Origin: Bacillus sp. AZ43
GTDB taxonomy: Bacteria > Actinomycetota > Actinomycetes > Mycobacteriales > Geodermatophilaceae
NCBI GenBank assembly: GCA_004570425.1
Contig: SPQJ01000004.1
Coordinates: forward strand, 62,001-126,000
DNA: 64,000 nt
Direction of reading: 5' to 3'
The translations under genes and the position numbers were made by a program. Shown in pieces: positions 26,608-37,494 of this stretch. How positions within the stretch are numbered: position 1 is the stretch's first letter; every line of letters starts with the position of its first letter. Below the pieces are notes generated by a model. That model saw only the letters and a program-made list of their open reading frames with translations. It was not told the origin of the DNA and made no database searches.

Positions 26608-27911
26608 GACAGCGCGGCCAGCCGGTCGAACAGCGGTCCCAGGTTGGTGACGTACCGCTCGGGGCGGCAGATCTCGTCCAGCCGCGCCTCGTCCAGGGCC
26701 ACGCCGTCGGCGTCGGCGCGGGCGCGCAGCGTCTCGCGGAACGGCGTCCCGGTGTTCCAGGTCTCCATGGCCGCACCCTGGACGAGGGAGTAGGCGCCCT
26801 CGCGGGACAGCCCGGCCTCGACCAGCTCCAGCAGCACCGACGAGGTGTAGATCAGCCCGCCGGTGGACTCGAGGTTGTCGCGCATGCGCTGCACGTCGAC
26901 GACGAGGTTCTCCACCAGGCCGGTGGTGAGGTTCAGCAGGTAGTCGGTGGTGATCGCGGCGTCGGGCAGGAAGACCCGCTCGGTGGACGAGTGCGAGATG
27001 TCCCGCTCGTGCCAGAGCGGGATGCCCTCCATGACCGGCACGATCGCCGCCCGCACGACCCGCGCCAGCCCGGCGATGCGCTCCGAGCGGATCGGGTTCT
27101 TCTTGTGCGGCATCGCGCTCGAGCCCTTCTGGCCCGACCCGAACGCCTCCGACAGCTCGCGCACCTCGGTCCGCTGGCCGTGCCGGACCTCCAGGGCGAT
27201 CGCCTCGCAGACCGTCGCGATGATGGCCAGCGCCGAGACCCACTCGCTGATCCCGTCGCGCAGCACCACCTGCGTGGAGGCGTCCGCCGGCCGCAGGCCC
27301 AGCGCCTCGGCGACGGTGACCTCGACCGACGGGTCGATCAACGAGTACGTGCCGACGGCGCCGGAGATCGCGACGACGCCGACGGCCTCGCGCGCGGCCC
27401 GCAGCCGGTCCCGCGAGCGGGCCATCGCGAAGGCGAGGTCGGCGACCCGGTGGCCCCAGACGTCGGGCTCGGCGTGCACGCCGTGGGTGCGGCCGACCTT
27501 GATCGTGTCGCGGTGCGCCAGACCGTGGTCGCGCAGCGCGGCCACCAGCCGGTCGGCCTTGGCCAGCAGGACGTCGGTCGCGTCGGTGAGCTGCACCGCC
27601 AGGGCGGTGTCCAGCAGGTCGGACGACGTCATGCCGTGGTGCACGTAGGCGGCGGCCGAGCGCGGCTCGGTGTTGTCGGCCCAGGCGGTGAGGAAGGCGA
27701 TGACGTCGTGCTGCGTCGTCTCCTCGATCTCGGCGACCCGCTCGGGCGTCGGCGGCGGGGCGTTGCGCACCGGCTCGACGACGTCGGCCGGCACCCGCCC
27801 GGCGGCCGCGTGCGCCTCGAGCACCAGGGTCTCGACCCGGCACCAGAGCTCGTACTTGTGCTGGTCGCTCCAGACCCGGCCCATCTCGGGGAGCGTGTAG
27901 CGCTCGATCAT
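26604..27911 (-). CDS. purB: Adenylosuccinate lyase
   Basis: PurB acts twice in purine synthesis, releasing fumarate from SAICAR and from adenylosuccinate. The protein has MIERYTLPEMGRVWSD at its start, consistent with family N-termini. The signature GSSAMPHKKNPIRSERI contains the catalytic serine loop, and conserved blocks HHGMTSSDLLDTA and VGRTHGVHAEP are present. The ATG at 27911 is preferred over the GTG 18 nt upstream because the extra residues MAGGTR are not family-like. It is followed directly by purC. Confidence 0.96.
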   Translation of the reverse strand: MIERYTLPEMGRVWSDQHKYELWCRVETLVLEAHAAAGRVPADVVEPVRNAPPPTPERVAEIEETTQHDVIAFLTAWADNTEPRSAAAYVHHGMTSSDLLDTALAVQLTDATDVLLAKADRLVAALRDHGLAHRDTIKVGRTHGVHAEPDVWGHRVADLAFAMARSRDRLRAAREAVGVVAISGAVGTYSLIDPSVEVTVAEALGLRPADASTQVVLRDGISEWVSALAIIATVCEAIALEVRHGQRTEVRELSEAFGSGQKGSSAMPHKKNPIRSERIAGLARVVRAAIVPVMEGIPLWHERDISHSSTERVFLPDAAITTDYLLNLTTGLVENLVVDVQRMRDNLESTGGLIYTSSVLLELVEAGLSREGAYSLVQGAAMETWNTGTPFRETLRARADADGVALDEARLDEICRPERYVTNLGPLFDRLAALS

Positions 27912-28008
27912 GCGGGTACCGCCTGCCACTGCTCAGCTCGTCGCACCACGGGACCATCCTCCCGCAGGGTCGGCAGGAGCATGACCGGCCCCTACCTGGA
28001 GGTGAGCG

Positions 28009-29364
28009 ATGCGGCCCCGCGCCCGCGATCTCACCGCACGAGCCCGGGAGCGGATCCGCGCCGCCCGCGAGCACGACCCGCACGCCTGGCACGGCCCCCA
28101 CGAGCCGGCCGACGAGGGTCAGGAGCCGCCCCTCGGCAGCCCCGAGACCGGGGCGCCGGACCTGGACGGCGCGGTCGGCCCGGGCGGGGTCAGCGGACCG
28201 CCCGAGCCCGCGACGCCCGAGGGCGGGCGGCCCGGGCGGCCGGCGCCCCCCGCCCGCCAGGTCCACGCGGAGGACGGCGTCCCGTTCGCGCTGCGGGCCG
28301 CGGCCGCGTGGTCCTGGCGGCTGATCGTCGTCCTGGCCGGTGCCTACGTCCTCGTCTACGCCGCCGCCTACATCGCGGTCGTGATCGTCCCCGTCATCGT
28401 GGCGCTGCTGCTCGCCGCGCTGTTCCAGCCGGGCGCCGCCGGGCTGGTGCGGCGCGGCTGGCCGCCGTCGCTGGCCGCCTTCGTCATGCTGGTCGTCGGG
28501 CTGGGCGTGGTGTCCGGGATCATCACGCTGGTCGTCCAGCAGGTGAGCACCGGGTTCAGCGACCTCGCCGAGCAGGTGAGCGAGGGCATCGGGCAGGTGC
28601 AGAGCTTCGTCGTCCGCACCTTCCCGATCACCCGCGGGCAGCTCGAGGACGCCGTCGCGCAGGCGCAGGACACGCTGGTCGACAACCAGGACACGATCGC
28701 GTCGGGCGCCATCACCACGGCAGCCACCGTCGGCGAGGTGTTCACCGGCATCGTCCTGGCGCTGTTCACGCTGTTCTTCTTCCTCAAGGACGGCCGGTCG
28801 ATCTGGCTCTGGCTGGTCGGCCTGTTCCCCCGCGACTCGCGCGCCTTCCTGGACGAGGCGGCCCGCCGGGCCTGGCGCACGCTGATCTCCTACGTCCGCG
28901 CCACCGTCGCCGTCGCCCTCGTCGACGCGGTCGGCATCGGCATCGGCCTGGCGGTCCTGCAGGTGCCGCTGGTGATCCCGCTCGCGGCGCTCGTCTTCCT
29001 CGGCGCCTTCATCCCGATCATCGGGTCGTTCCTCGCCGGATCGGTCGCGGTGCTGGTGGCCCTGGTGTCGAAGGGCCCGATCACCGCGCTCATCGCGCTG
29101 GCGATCGTCGTGCTGGTGATGCAGCTCGAGGGGCACGTCCTGCAGCCGCTGCTGCTCGGCCGGGCGGTCCACGTGCACCCGCTGGCGGTGGTGCTCGCGA
29201 TCGCGGCCGGGCTGCTGGTCGGCGGCATCTTCGGTGCGCTGATCGCGGTCCCGACGGTGGCCTGCGCCAACGTGGCGGGGACGTACCTGAGCCGGCGGCA
29301 CGAGGGGCCGCGGCCACCGGATCCGCGCCCCGAGCGGGCGCGGCCGGCCGTCACGGCACGCTGA
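28009..29364 (+). CDS. AI-2E family (PerM/YdiK-like) membrane transporter
   Basis: The 451-residue protein has a long, disordered Pro/Gly-rich cytoplasmic N-terminus (about 95 residues) and then about eight membrane helices. Family marks include [26 protein letters not shown], a soluble segment with [31 protein letters not shown], and the C-terminal [28 protein letters not shown] with [10 protein letters not shown]. Substrates differ among family members and cannot be assigned here. The gene ends inside the 3' end of purD on the other strand (14-nt convergent overlap). Confidence 0.9.
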   Translation: MRPRARDLTARARERIRAAREHDPHAWHGPHEPADEGQEPPLGSPETGAPDLDGAVGPGGVSGPPEPATPEGGRPGRPAPPARQVHAEDGVPFALRAAAAWSWRLIVVLAGAYVLVYAAAYIAVVIVPVIVALLLAALFQPGAAGLVRRGWPPSLAAFVMLVVGLGVVSGIITLVVQQVSTGFSDLAEQVSEGIGQVQSFVVRTFPITRGQLEDAVAQAQDTLVDNQDTIASGAITTAATVGEVFTGIVLALFTLFFFLKDGRSIWLWLVGLFPRDSRAFLDEAARRAWRTLISYVRATVAVALVDAVGIGIGLAVLQVPLVIPLAALVFLGAFIPIIGSFLAGSVAVLVALVSKGPITALIALAIVVLVMQLEGHVLQPLLLGRAVHVHPLAVVLAIAAGLLVGGIFGALIAVPTVACANVAGTYLSRRHEGPRPPDPRPERARPAVTAR

Positions 29365-30607
29365 TCCGCCCCTCGACGGCGGCCAGGGCGATGTCGCTGC
29401 GCCAGTGGGCGTCGGCCAGCCGCACCCGGGCGACCCGCTCGTAGGCGGCCTGCCGGGCGGCGGCGAGGTCGGGGCCCAGCCCGACGACGGACAGCACCCG
29501 CCCGCCCGCGGAGACCACCGTGCCGTCGGCGGCGAGCGCCGTCCCGGCGTGCAGCACGCCCTCGGCGTCCGCGCCGGTCACCGGGTCGCCCGTGCGCGGG
29601 CGCTCCGGGTAGCCGGAGGCCGCGACGACGACGGTCACCGCGGCGCCGGCGCGCCAGCGCAGCGGCGGGTGGTCGGCCAGCGTGCCGGTGGCGGCGGCGT
29701 GCAGCAGCCCGGCCAGCGGGGTCTCCAGCAGCGGCAGGACGACCTGCGTCTCCGGGTCGCCGAAGCGGGCGTTGAACTCGACCACCCGGACGCCGCGCGA
29801 GGTGAGCGCCAGGCCGGCGTAGAGCAGTCCGCTGAACGTCTCCCCGCGGCGGGCCATCTCGTCGACGGTCGGCTGCAGGACCGTCGCGAGCACCTCGTCG
29901 ACCAGCCCGGGGGGCGCCCAGGGCAGCGGGGCGTAGGCCCCCATCCCGCCGGTGTTGGGCCCGCCGTCGCCGTCGTCGCGGCGCTTGTGGTCCTGCGCGG
30001 GCACCAGCGGGAGCACCGTCGTCCCGTCGGTGATCGCGAACAGCGACACCTCGGGGCCGTCGAGGTACTCCTCGACCAGCACCGCGCCGCCCGCGTCGAG
30101 CACCCGCCGGCCGTGGGCGCTCGCGGCCTCGCGGTCGTCGGTGACCAGCACGCCCTTGCCGGCGGCCAGCCCGTCGTCCTTGACGACGTACGGCGCGCCC
30201 ACCTCGTCGAGCACCGTCTCCAGCTCCGCCGGGCCGCCGACCGGCCAGGCCCGCGCGGTCGGGACGCCGGCGGCCTCCATCACGTGCTTGGCGAAGGACT
30301 TGCTGCCCTCCAGCTGGGCGCCCTGGGCGGACGGGCCGAAGCAGGCGATGCCCGCCTCGCGGACGGCGTCGGCCGCGCCGGCGACCAGCGGCACCTCCGG
30401 CCCGATGACGACGAGGTCGGCGCCCCAGGCCGTCGCGACGCCCGCCACCGCGACCGGGTCGGCGACGTCGACCGCCAGCGGCTCGGCGACCGCGCGGGTG
30501 CCGGCGTTGCCCGGCGCGCACGCCAGGGCCGTCACCGCGGGGTCGGAGGACAGAGCGACGCACAGGGCGTGCTCCCGGGCACCGGAGCCGATCACCAGGA
30601 CGCGCAC
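29351..30607 (-). CDS. purD: Phosphoribosylamine-glycine ligase (GAR synthetase)
   Basis: PurD attaches glycine to phosphoribosylamine. The 418-residue ATP-grasp enzyme starts [16 protein letters not shown] and has [50 protein letters not shown] and [16 protein letters not shown]. It ends with [25 protein letters not shown] and a C-terminal glycine-rich lobe. The GTG lies 8 nt after a TAGCGT element (complement of 30616-30621), fitting a near-leaderless transcript. All domains are present. Confidence 0.97.
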   Translation of the reverse strand: MRVLVIGSGAREHALCVALSSDPAVTALACAPGNAGTRAVAEPLAVDVADPVAVAGVATAWGADLVVIGPEVPLVAGAADAVREAGIACFGPSAQGAQLEGSKSFAKHVMEAAGVPTARAWPVGGPAELETVLDEVGAPYVVKDDGLAAGKGVLVTDDREAASAHGRRVLDAGGAVLVEEYLDGPEVSLFAITDGTTVLPLVPAQDHKRRDDGDGGPNTGGMGAYAPLPWAPPGLVDEVLATVLQPTVDEMARRGETFSGLLYAGLALTSRGVRVVEFNARFGDPETQVVLPLLETPLAGLLHAAATGTLADHPPLRWRAGAAVTVVVAASGYPERPRTGDPVTGADAEGVLHAGTALAADGTVVSAGGRVLSVVGLGPDLAAARQAAYERVARVRLADAHWRSDIALAAVEGRISVP

Positions 30608-30618
30608 GGCTCCGGACG

Positions 30619-31647
30619 CTACCGAGCCCGGTAGGGCTGGTCCCGAAGCGCCCGGTGCAGGGTGCGCACCCGGGCCCGCTCCTCGGCCCGGGCCCGGGCG
30701 TCGACCCGCAGGAGCTGACGGTGCGCCTCGGCCTGCAGCTTGCGCCAGCCGGCGAAGCGGGCGGGGTCGAGCCGGCCGTCGTCGATGGCCGCGGCCACCG
30801 CGCAGCCGGGCTCCCCGCGGTGGCCGCAGTCGCGGAACCGGCAGTCCGCCGCCAGCTCGGCGACGTCGGCGAACGTCGTCGCCACGCCGTCGGAGTCGTC
30901 GTGGAGGGCCAGCTCCCGCATGCCCGGGGTGTCGACCAGCAACCCGCCGCCCGGCAGGAGGTGCAGCTCGCGGGCGGTCGTGGTGTGCCGGCCCCGCCCG
31001 TCCTCGCGGATCTCACGGGTGCCCGCGACCGGCGCCCCCGCCAGCGCGTTGAGCAGGCTGGACTTCCCGACGCCCGAGGGCCCCACCATGGCCGCGGTCC
31101 GCCCCGGCCCGAGCAGCGACCGGACGGCGTCCACGCCCTCCCCGGTGAGCGAGCTGACCGGGAGGACGTCGACGCCGAGCGCGTCCTCCCGCACCGCCTC
31201 GACACCGGCCGGGACGTCGTCGCAGAGGTCGGCCTTCGTGAGGACGACGACCGGTGTGGCCCCGCTGCTCCACGCCACGGCCAGGTACCGCTCCACCCGC
31301 CGCAGCCGCGGATCGGCGGTGAGCGCGTCGACGACCAGGACGACGTCGAGATTGGCGGCCACGACCTGCGCCGCCGAGGTCCGCCCCGCCCCCGTGCGGA
31401 CGAACGCGCTGGTCCGGGGCAGGACGGCGACGGCGAGCTCCCCGCGCAGCGCGACCCAGTCGCCGACGGCGGGACCGGTGGGCTCGCAGTCGTAGAGCCC
31501 CGACCCGGGCACGGCGCGCTGCTCCCCCTCGTCGGTGAGCACCGTCAGCCGGCCGCGGTCCACGCGCGCGACGCGTGCGGGGACGCAGCCGTCGGGCAGC
31601 TGCCCGGCGCGCCGCGCGTCCCAGCCCAGCAGTGTGAGATCGGTCAT
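30619..31647 (-). CDS. rsgA: Ribosome small-subunit-dependent GTPase A
   Basis: RsgA is a late 30S maturation factor. The 342-residue protein shows the permuted GTPase order: G4 TKAD (about 137-140) precedes the P-loop GPSGVGKS (189-196), with [11 protein letters not shown] as G2 and DTPGMREL as G3. An OB-fold domain lies at the N-terminus. The zinc site [14 protein letters not shown] is at the C-terminus. It sits 11 nt upstream of the purD start codon, so purD may be partly co-transcribed with it. Confidence 0.95.
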   Translation of the reverse strand: MTDLTLLGWDARRAGQLPDGCVPARVARVDRGRLTVLTDEGEQRAVPGSGLYDCEPTGPAVGDWVALRGELAVAVLPRTSAFVRTGAGRTSAAQVVAANLDVVLVVDALTADPRLRRVERYLAVAWSSGATPVVVLTKADLCDDVPAGVEAVREDALGVDVLPVSSLTGEGVDAVRSLLGPGRTAAMVGPSGVGKSSLLNALAGAPVAGTREIREDGRGRHTTTARELHLLPGGGLLVDTPGMRELALHDDSDGVATTFADVAELAADCRFRDCGHRGEPGCAVAAAIDDGRLDPARFAGWRKLQAEAHRQLLRVDARARAEERARVRTLHRALRDQPYRAR

Positions 31648-31702
31648 GGGGCGGATGGTGCCCGGCTGGTCAGTGAGCCGTCTTCTTCAATTGTGCGCGA
31701 CA

Positions 31703-31735
31703 TGTTTGCTTCAGTTCACCGCGTAGTCATCCGAT
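31703..31735 (+). promoter_or_regulatory. PHO-box-like direct repeats upstream of the glycerophosphodiesterase
   Basis: Two adjacent 11-nt units, GTTCACCGCGT (31714-31724) and AGTCATCCGAT (31725-31735), match the GTTCAYC direct-repeat pattern bound by PhoP in streptomycetes. A weaker unit may lie at 31703-31713. They sit just before a TACGGT -10 element (31736-31741) for a gene whose relatives belong to the phosphate-starvation regulon. Confidence 0.5.
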
Positions 31736-31753
31736 TACGGTTATGTGAAGGCC

Positions 31754-32779
31754 ATGCGCGCGACCGAGTCGCTGGCAGTGCGTGCCGCGACCCGCCTTCC
31801 CCGTCCCGTCGTCATCGGCCACCGCGGTGCCCCCGCGTACCGCCCCGAGCACACCAGCGCCAGCTTCGAGCTGGCCATCGGCCTCGGTGCCGAGGTCATC
31901 GAGCCCGACGTCGTCGTCAGCCGCGACGGCGTCCTGATCGTCCGCCACGAGAGCGAGCTCTCGCTGTCCACGGACGTCGCCACGCGGCCGGAGTTCGCCG
32001 GCCGCCGCACCACCCGCGACGTGGACGGGCAGCCGTGCACCGGCTGGTTCGCCGAGGACTTCACGCTCGACGAGCTGCGCACGCTGCGCGCCGTGGAGCG
32101 CATGCCCGAGCTGCGGCCGCTGAACTCCGCCTACGACGGCCGGTTCGGCATCCTCACCCTCGCCGAGGTCATCGACCTCGCCCGCACCCGGTCGACCGCC
32201 GAGCGGCAGATCCGCGTGCTCGTCGAGCTCAAGCACCCCGGCTGGTCCGCCGAGCAGGGGCTGCCGATGGCCGAGCTGGTCGCCGCGGAGCTCACCCGGC
32301 TGGGCGCGACCGGCGCCGACGGCCCGGTGATGGTCCAGTCCTTCGAGCCGGCGGTGCTGCGCGACCTCCGGGCCCTGCTGGGCGAGTCGGGACCGCAGCT
32401 GGTCCAGCTCGTCGACGACTGCGCCGCGGGCGACCGCATGGTCACCCCCGCCGGGCTGCGGGAGATCTCCACCTACGCCCAGGCGATCGCGCCGAGCGTG
32501 GAGCGGGTGCTGCTCAGGGCCGACGGCCGGCCGGTGCGCCGGTCCACGCTGGTCGAGCAGGCGCACCGCGCGCAGCTCGCCGTCTTCACCTGGACCCTGC
32601 GCGCGGAGAACGCCTTCCTGCCGGCGCACCTGCGCGCCGGCGACGTCCCGGCCGGCCTGGGCGACGCCGTCGGCGTGGCCCGCGAGCTGCTGGCGCTCGG
32701 CGTCGACGGCCTGATCACCGACTCCCCCGACCACGCCGCCCAGGCCGTCGCCGAACTGGCGGTCGCCGCCACGGCGTGA
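31754..32779 (+). CDS. Glycerophosphodiester phosphodiesterase
   Basis: This GDPD-family enzyme hydrolyses glycerophosphodiesters to glycerol-3-phosphate and an alcohol. The catalytic pair is in VIGHRGAPAYRPEHT (His-Arg and Glu); the metal ligands are in EPDVVVSRDGVLIVRHE, with a further acidic residue in VELKHP. FTWTLRAEN and GVDGLITDSPD complete the TIM barrel. No secretion signal is evident, so it may be cytoplasmic. The ATG at 31754 has AAGG 4 nt upstream; GTG at 31745 adds three residues and is the alternative. PHO-box-like repeats precede it. It is convergent with purA. Confidence 0.92.
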   Translation: MRATESLAVRAATRLPRPVVIGHRGAPAYRPEHTSASFELAIGLGAEVIEPDVVVSRDGVLIVRHESELSLSTDVATRPEFAGRRTTRDVDGQPCTGWFAEDFTLDELRTLRAVERMPELRPLNSAYDGRFGILTLAEVIDLARTRSTAERQIRVLVELKHPGWSAEQGLPMAELVAAELTRLGATGADGPVMVQSFEPAVLRDLRALLGESGPQLVQLVDDCAAGDRMVTPAGLREISTYAQAIAPSVERVLLRADGRPVRRSTLVEQAHRAQLAVFTWTLRAENAFLPAHLRAGDVPAGLGDAVGVARELLALGVDGLITDSPDHAAQAVAELAVAATA

Positions 32780-32794
32780 CCGCCGCGGCGGGCC

Positions 32795-34767
<1,973 letters not shown>

Positions 34768-34805
34768 GGGACACTGGGCCCCACCCGCGCGCCGAGGAGG
34801 TCACG

Positions 34806-34856
34806 CTGCCGTCGTCCCGTGCCCCGCGCCGGCCCCGCCGCGAGGCGCGCCGGTGA
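34806..34856 (+). other. Possible Arg-rich leader ORF before the ABC permease
   Basis: GAGGAGG (34794-34800) is a strong ribosome site, yet no ATG, GTG or TTG lies at the right distance. A CTG 5 nt downstream opens a 16-codon frame, LPSSRAPRRPRREARR, with seven Arg and three Pro. Its stop overlaps the permease GTG as GTGA. It could be a coupling or regulatory leader peptide, or a non-canonical start context for the permease. Confidence 0.3.
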
Positions 34857-35911
34857 CCTCCGCCCGCCTGCCCGCCACGGGGGCGCCGGTCGGGCAGTCG
34901 GCCGGACGCCGCCTCCTCCAGCGGGCCATCGCCCGGCCCAGCCTGCCCGCGGTGGTGGGGCTGGCGGGCGTCGTCGCGGTCCTCGGGCCGCAGGCGCCGG
35001 CGCTGTTCAGCAGCGGCGGGCTGGCCAGCGTGCTGGACACGGCGGCGCTGCTGGGCGTCGGGGCGGTCGCCGTGGGGCTGCTGCTGATCGCCGGCCACTT
35101 CGACCTCTCCATCGGCGTGCTGGCCGTCGCGGCGCCGCTGCTCACCGCGCTGCTGGTGAACCGGGCCGGGTGGGGCATCTGGCCGGCACTGCTGCTGTCG
35201 CTCGTCGCGGCCCTCGCGATCGGCCTGGTCAACGGGCTCCTCGTGGTCAACACCGGCCTGCCCAGCTTCCTGGTCACCATGGCGACCTTCCTCGTCCTCC
35301 AGGGCGTGACCCAGGCCGGCGCCCAGGCGGTCACCGGCTCCGGCCGGATCACCGGGGTGGACGACGCGACCGGCTGGGAGACGGCGGTCGCGGTGTTCGG
35401 CTCGACGGCCCAGCTCGACGACGGCCGCTTCCGCGTGTCCCTGCTCTGGTGGCTCGGGGTGACCGCGCTGGCGACGTGGGCGCTGTGGCGGACCCGGTTC
35501 GGCAACGCGGTGTTCGCCAGCGGTGGCGCGCGCACCGCGGCCCGGCAGCTCGGGGTGCCCGTGCGGCGGACCACGCTGACCCTCTTCTGCCTCACCGCCG
35601 TCGCCGGCTGGCTGATCGGGACGCTGGGGATGGTGCGCACCGGCGGCGTCCAGGTCGGCGGCCCGGTGCTCGGCAACGCCGTCGACTTCGTCGTCGTGGC
35701 CGTCATCGGCGGCTGCCTCATCACCGGCGGCTACGGGTCGGCGGTCGGCGCCTCGGTGGGTGCCCTGCTCTACGCCGTGACCCGCGAGGGCATCGTCCTG
35801 GCCGGCTGGGACCCCCTGTGGTTCCGCGCCTTCCTGGGCGTGCTCCTGCTGGTGGCGCTGCTCGTCACCGGCGTCGTCCGCCGGCGGCTGAAGGCGGTGC
35901 CGCGCTCGTGA
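34853..35911 (+). CDS. Sugar-type ABC transporter permease without adjacent binding protein
   Basis: The 352-residue protein has about ten helices and is a paralog of the permease at 10639-11646. Shared blocks include GHFDLSIGVLAVAAPLL, NTGLPSFLVTMATFLVLQG, RTRFGNAVFASGGARTAARQLGVPVRRTTL and GGCLITGGYGSAVGASVGALL. The GTG start overlaps a short Arg-rich frame. The ATPase gene follows with a GTGA overlap. Unlike the first operon no substrate-binding gene is adjacent. It presumably forms the channel for a sugar-like solute. Confidence 0.88.
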   Translation: MTSARLPATGAPVGQSAGRRLLQRAIARPSLPAVVGLAGVVAVLGPQAPALFSSGGLASVLDTAALLGVGAVAVGLLLIAGHFDLSIGVLAVAAPLLTALLVNRAGWGIWPALLLSLVAALAIGLVNGLLVVNTGLPSFLVTMATFLVLQGVTQAGAQAVTGSGRITGVDDATGWETAVAVFGSTAQLDDGRFRVSLLWWLGVTALATWALWRTRFGNAVFASGGARTAARQLGVPVRRTTLTLFCLTAVAGWLIGTLGMVRTGGVQVGGPVLGNAVDFVVVAVIGGCLITGGYGSAVGASVGALLYAVTREGIVLAGWDPLWFRAFLGVLLLVALLVTGVVRRRLKAVPRS

Positions 35912-36717
35912 CCGCCGACCGTCCCCGGCCGCCCGAGCTCGAGCTCCGGCGGCTCAGCGTCCGCTTCGGCAGCGTCGCGGCCCTGTCCCGCGTCAGCGCC
36001 ACCCTCCCGGCCGGCGAGATCACCTGCGTCCTCGGGGAGAACGGCTCCGGGAAGTCGACGCTCGTCGCCGTGCTCTCGGGCCTGCAGCGGCACGACGAGG
36101 GCCAGCTGCTGGTCGGGGGGGAACCGGTCCGCTTCCGGTCGCCGCGGCAGGCCCGTGCGGCCGGCATCGCGACCGTGTGGCAGGACCTCGCCGTCGCGCC
36201 GCTGCTGTCGATCTGGCGGAACTTCTTCCTCGGCGCGGAGCCGACCCGCGGGGTCTGGCCGCTGCGCCGGCTGGACGTGGACCGGGCGCGGGAGGTCACC
36301 GTGCGGGCGATGGCGCGGGTGGGCGTGCAGCTCGACCCCGACCAGCCGGCGAGCACGCTGCAGGCGGGAGCCCGGCAGAGCCTGGCGATCGCCCGCGCCA
36401 TGCACTTCGGCGCCCGGGCACTGATCGTCGACGAGCCGACGGCGCCGCTGACCGTGGCCCAGCAGACGCTGCTGCTGCAGGCGATCGTCGCGGCGCGGAC
36501 GGAGGGTCTGGCGGTGCTCCTGGTGACCAACAACCCGCGCTACGCCCACCTGGTGGGCGACCGGTTCCTGCTGCTGGCGCACGGCTCGGTGGCCGGGGTG
36601 CTCACCCGGGACGACGTCGATGCCGCCGACCTGATGCGGCTGATGGCCGGCGGGGAGGAGTTCACCGCGCTCACCGCCGCGCTGACCGCCCTGCACTCGG
36701 AGCTGGGCGAGCGCTGA
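35908..36717 (+). CDS. ABC transporter ATP-binding protein with degenerate signature and H-loop
   Basis: At 269 residues it matches the length of the ATPase at 9833 and is clearly its paralog (IATVWQDLAVAPLLSIWRNF versus [20 protein letters not shown]). Walker A GENGSGKS (43-50) and Walker B LIVDEPT are intact. The signature LSGGE is replaced by LQAGA (151-155), and the switch histidine is Asn208 (VTNNP instead of ITHNP). Those changes should cripple the composite ATP site it contributes to, as in the degenerate halves of asymmetric ABC proteins. Partnering with the canonical paralog is a possibility. The start is coupled to the permease. Confidence 0.9.
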   Translation: MTADRPRPPELELRRLSVRFGSVAALSRVSATLPAGEITCVLGENGSGKSTLVAVLSGLQRHDEGQLLVGGEPVRFRSPRQARAAGIATVWQDLAVAPLLSIWRNFFLGAEPTRGVWPLRRLDVDRAREVTVRAMARVGVQLDPDQPASTLQAGARQSLAIARAMHFGARALIVDEPTAPLTVAQQTLLLQAIVAARTEGLAVLLVTNNPRYAHLVGDRFLLLAHGSVAGVLTRDDVDAADLMRLMAGGEEFTALTAALTALHSELGER

Positions 36718-36749
36718 GCTCGACGAGCGCCGAGCCGGACGAGCACTGG

Positions 36750-36780
36750 GCCCCGGGCCCCGGGAAGGAGGGCCCGGGGC
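36750..36780 (+). terminator. Terminator after the second ABC operon
   Basis: An 11-bp perfect stem, GCCCCGGGCCC (36750-36760) with its complement (36770-36780), closes a 9-nt loop. It lies between convergent genes and can serve both. Confidence 0.65.
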
Positions 36781-36784
36781 GCGG

Positions 36785-36928
36785 TCAGGCGAAGACGCTC
36801 ACCCCGCCCGGGCCGACGAGCAGCCCCACGACGATCAGCACGATGCCCCACAGCATCTGGCCTCGGATGATGGCGAGGATCCCGGCGATCACCAGGATCA
36901 CGGCAAGGATCCACAACAGGGTCACCAT
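36785..36928 (-). CDS. GPGG-motif small membrane protein, 47 aa
   Basis: With the ATG at 36928 the product is VTLLWILAVILVIAGILAII, a short polar turn (RGQ), then a second helix LWGIVLIVVGLLV, and the ending GPGGVSVFA. The GPGG end is the hallmark of a tiny two-helix protein family common in actinomycetes with no known function. The 21-residue upstream extension is basic and unlikely. A GGGGA sequence precedes the chosen ATG. Confidence 0.75.
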   Translation of the reverse strand: MVTLLWILAVILVIAGILAIIRGQMLWGIVLIVVGLLVGPGGVSVFA

Positions 36929-37072
36929 TGCTGCATCCCCATTCGTGCGGGCGCCCGGTCGGCGCCGTGCACGGACAGTGATGACCGTCACGGTCCGCCG
37001 CGAAACCTGGGCGCCGAACCCCCAGGTCAGCGGCGGGCCGGCCGCGTGACCGGGCGTTACCGTAAGTGACCG

Positions 37073-37492
37073 TCAGGGTGCGAGCGACGGGTCGCAGTCG
37101 CGCAGCAGCTGGGTGCAGCGCTCCTGCTCGTCGGTCTCCCCGATCGCCTCGGCGGCCTTCGCCAGCACGGTGACGCAGCGCAGGAACCCGCGGTTGGGCT
37201 CGTGCGACCACGGCACCGGGCCGAAGCCCTTCCAGCCGTTGCGGCGCAGCGCGTCCAGGCCGCGGTGGTAGCCGGTGCGGGCGTAGGCGTAGGCCTCGAT
37301 CGTGTCGGTGAGCTGCCGCTCCGGACGCCCGATGGCCTCCTCGGCCAGCGCCGCCCAGGCCGCGCTCACCGTCGGGTGGTGCGCCGCGACCTCGGCCGCC
37401 GGGGTGCCCTCGGCGAGCTCGCGCTCGGCCTCGGGGTTGCCCGGCAGCAGCGTCGGGTCCGGCTCGCCCAGCAGGTTGTGGGTGTGGGTCAT
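37073..37492 (-). CDS. DUF3151 protein
   Basis: The 139-residue soluble protein begins MTHTHNLLGEPDPTLLPG and has HPTVSAAWAALAEEAI, DTIEAYAYARTGYHRGLDALRRNGWKGFGPVPWSHEPNRGFLRC, a strongly patterned block typical of DUF3151. It lies 2 nt after the fbaA stop, the same arrangement as in mycobacteria (Rv0360c near fba). No catalytic function is known; it is probably co-transcribed with the aldolase. Confidence 0.92.
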   Translation of the reverse strand: MTHTHNLLGEPDPTLLPGNPEAERELAEGTPAAEVAAHHPTVSAAWAALAEEAIGRPERQLTDTIEAYAYARTGYHRGLDALRRNGWKGFGPVPWSHEPNRGFLRCVTVLAKAAEAIGETDEQERCTQLLRDCDPSLAP

Positions 37493-37494
37493 GC

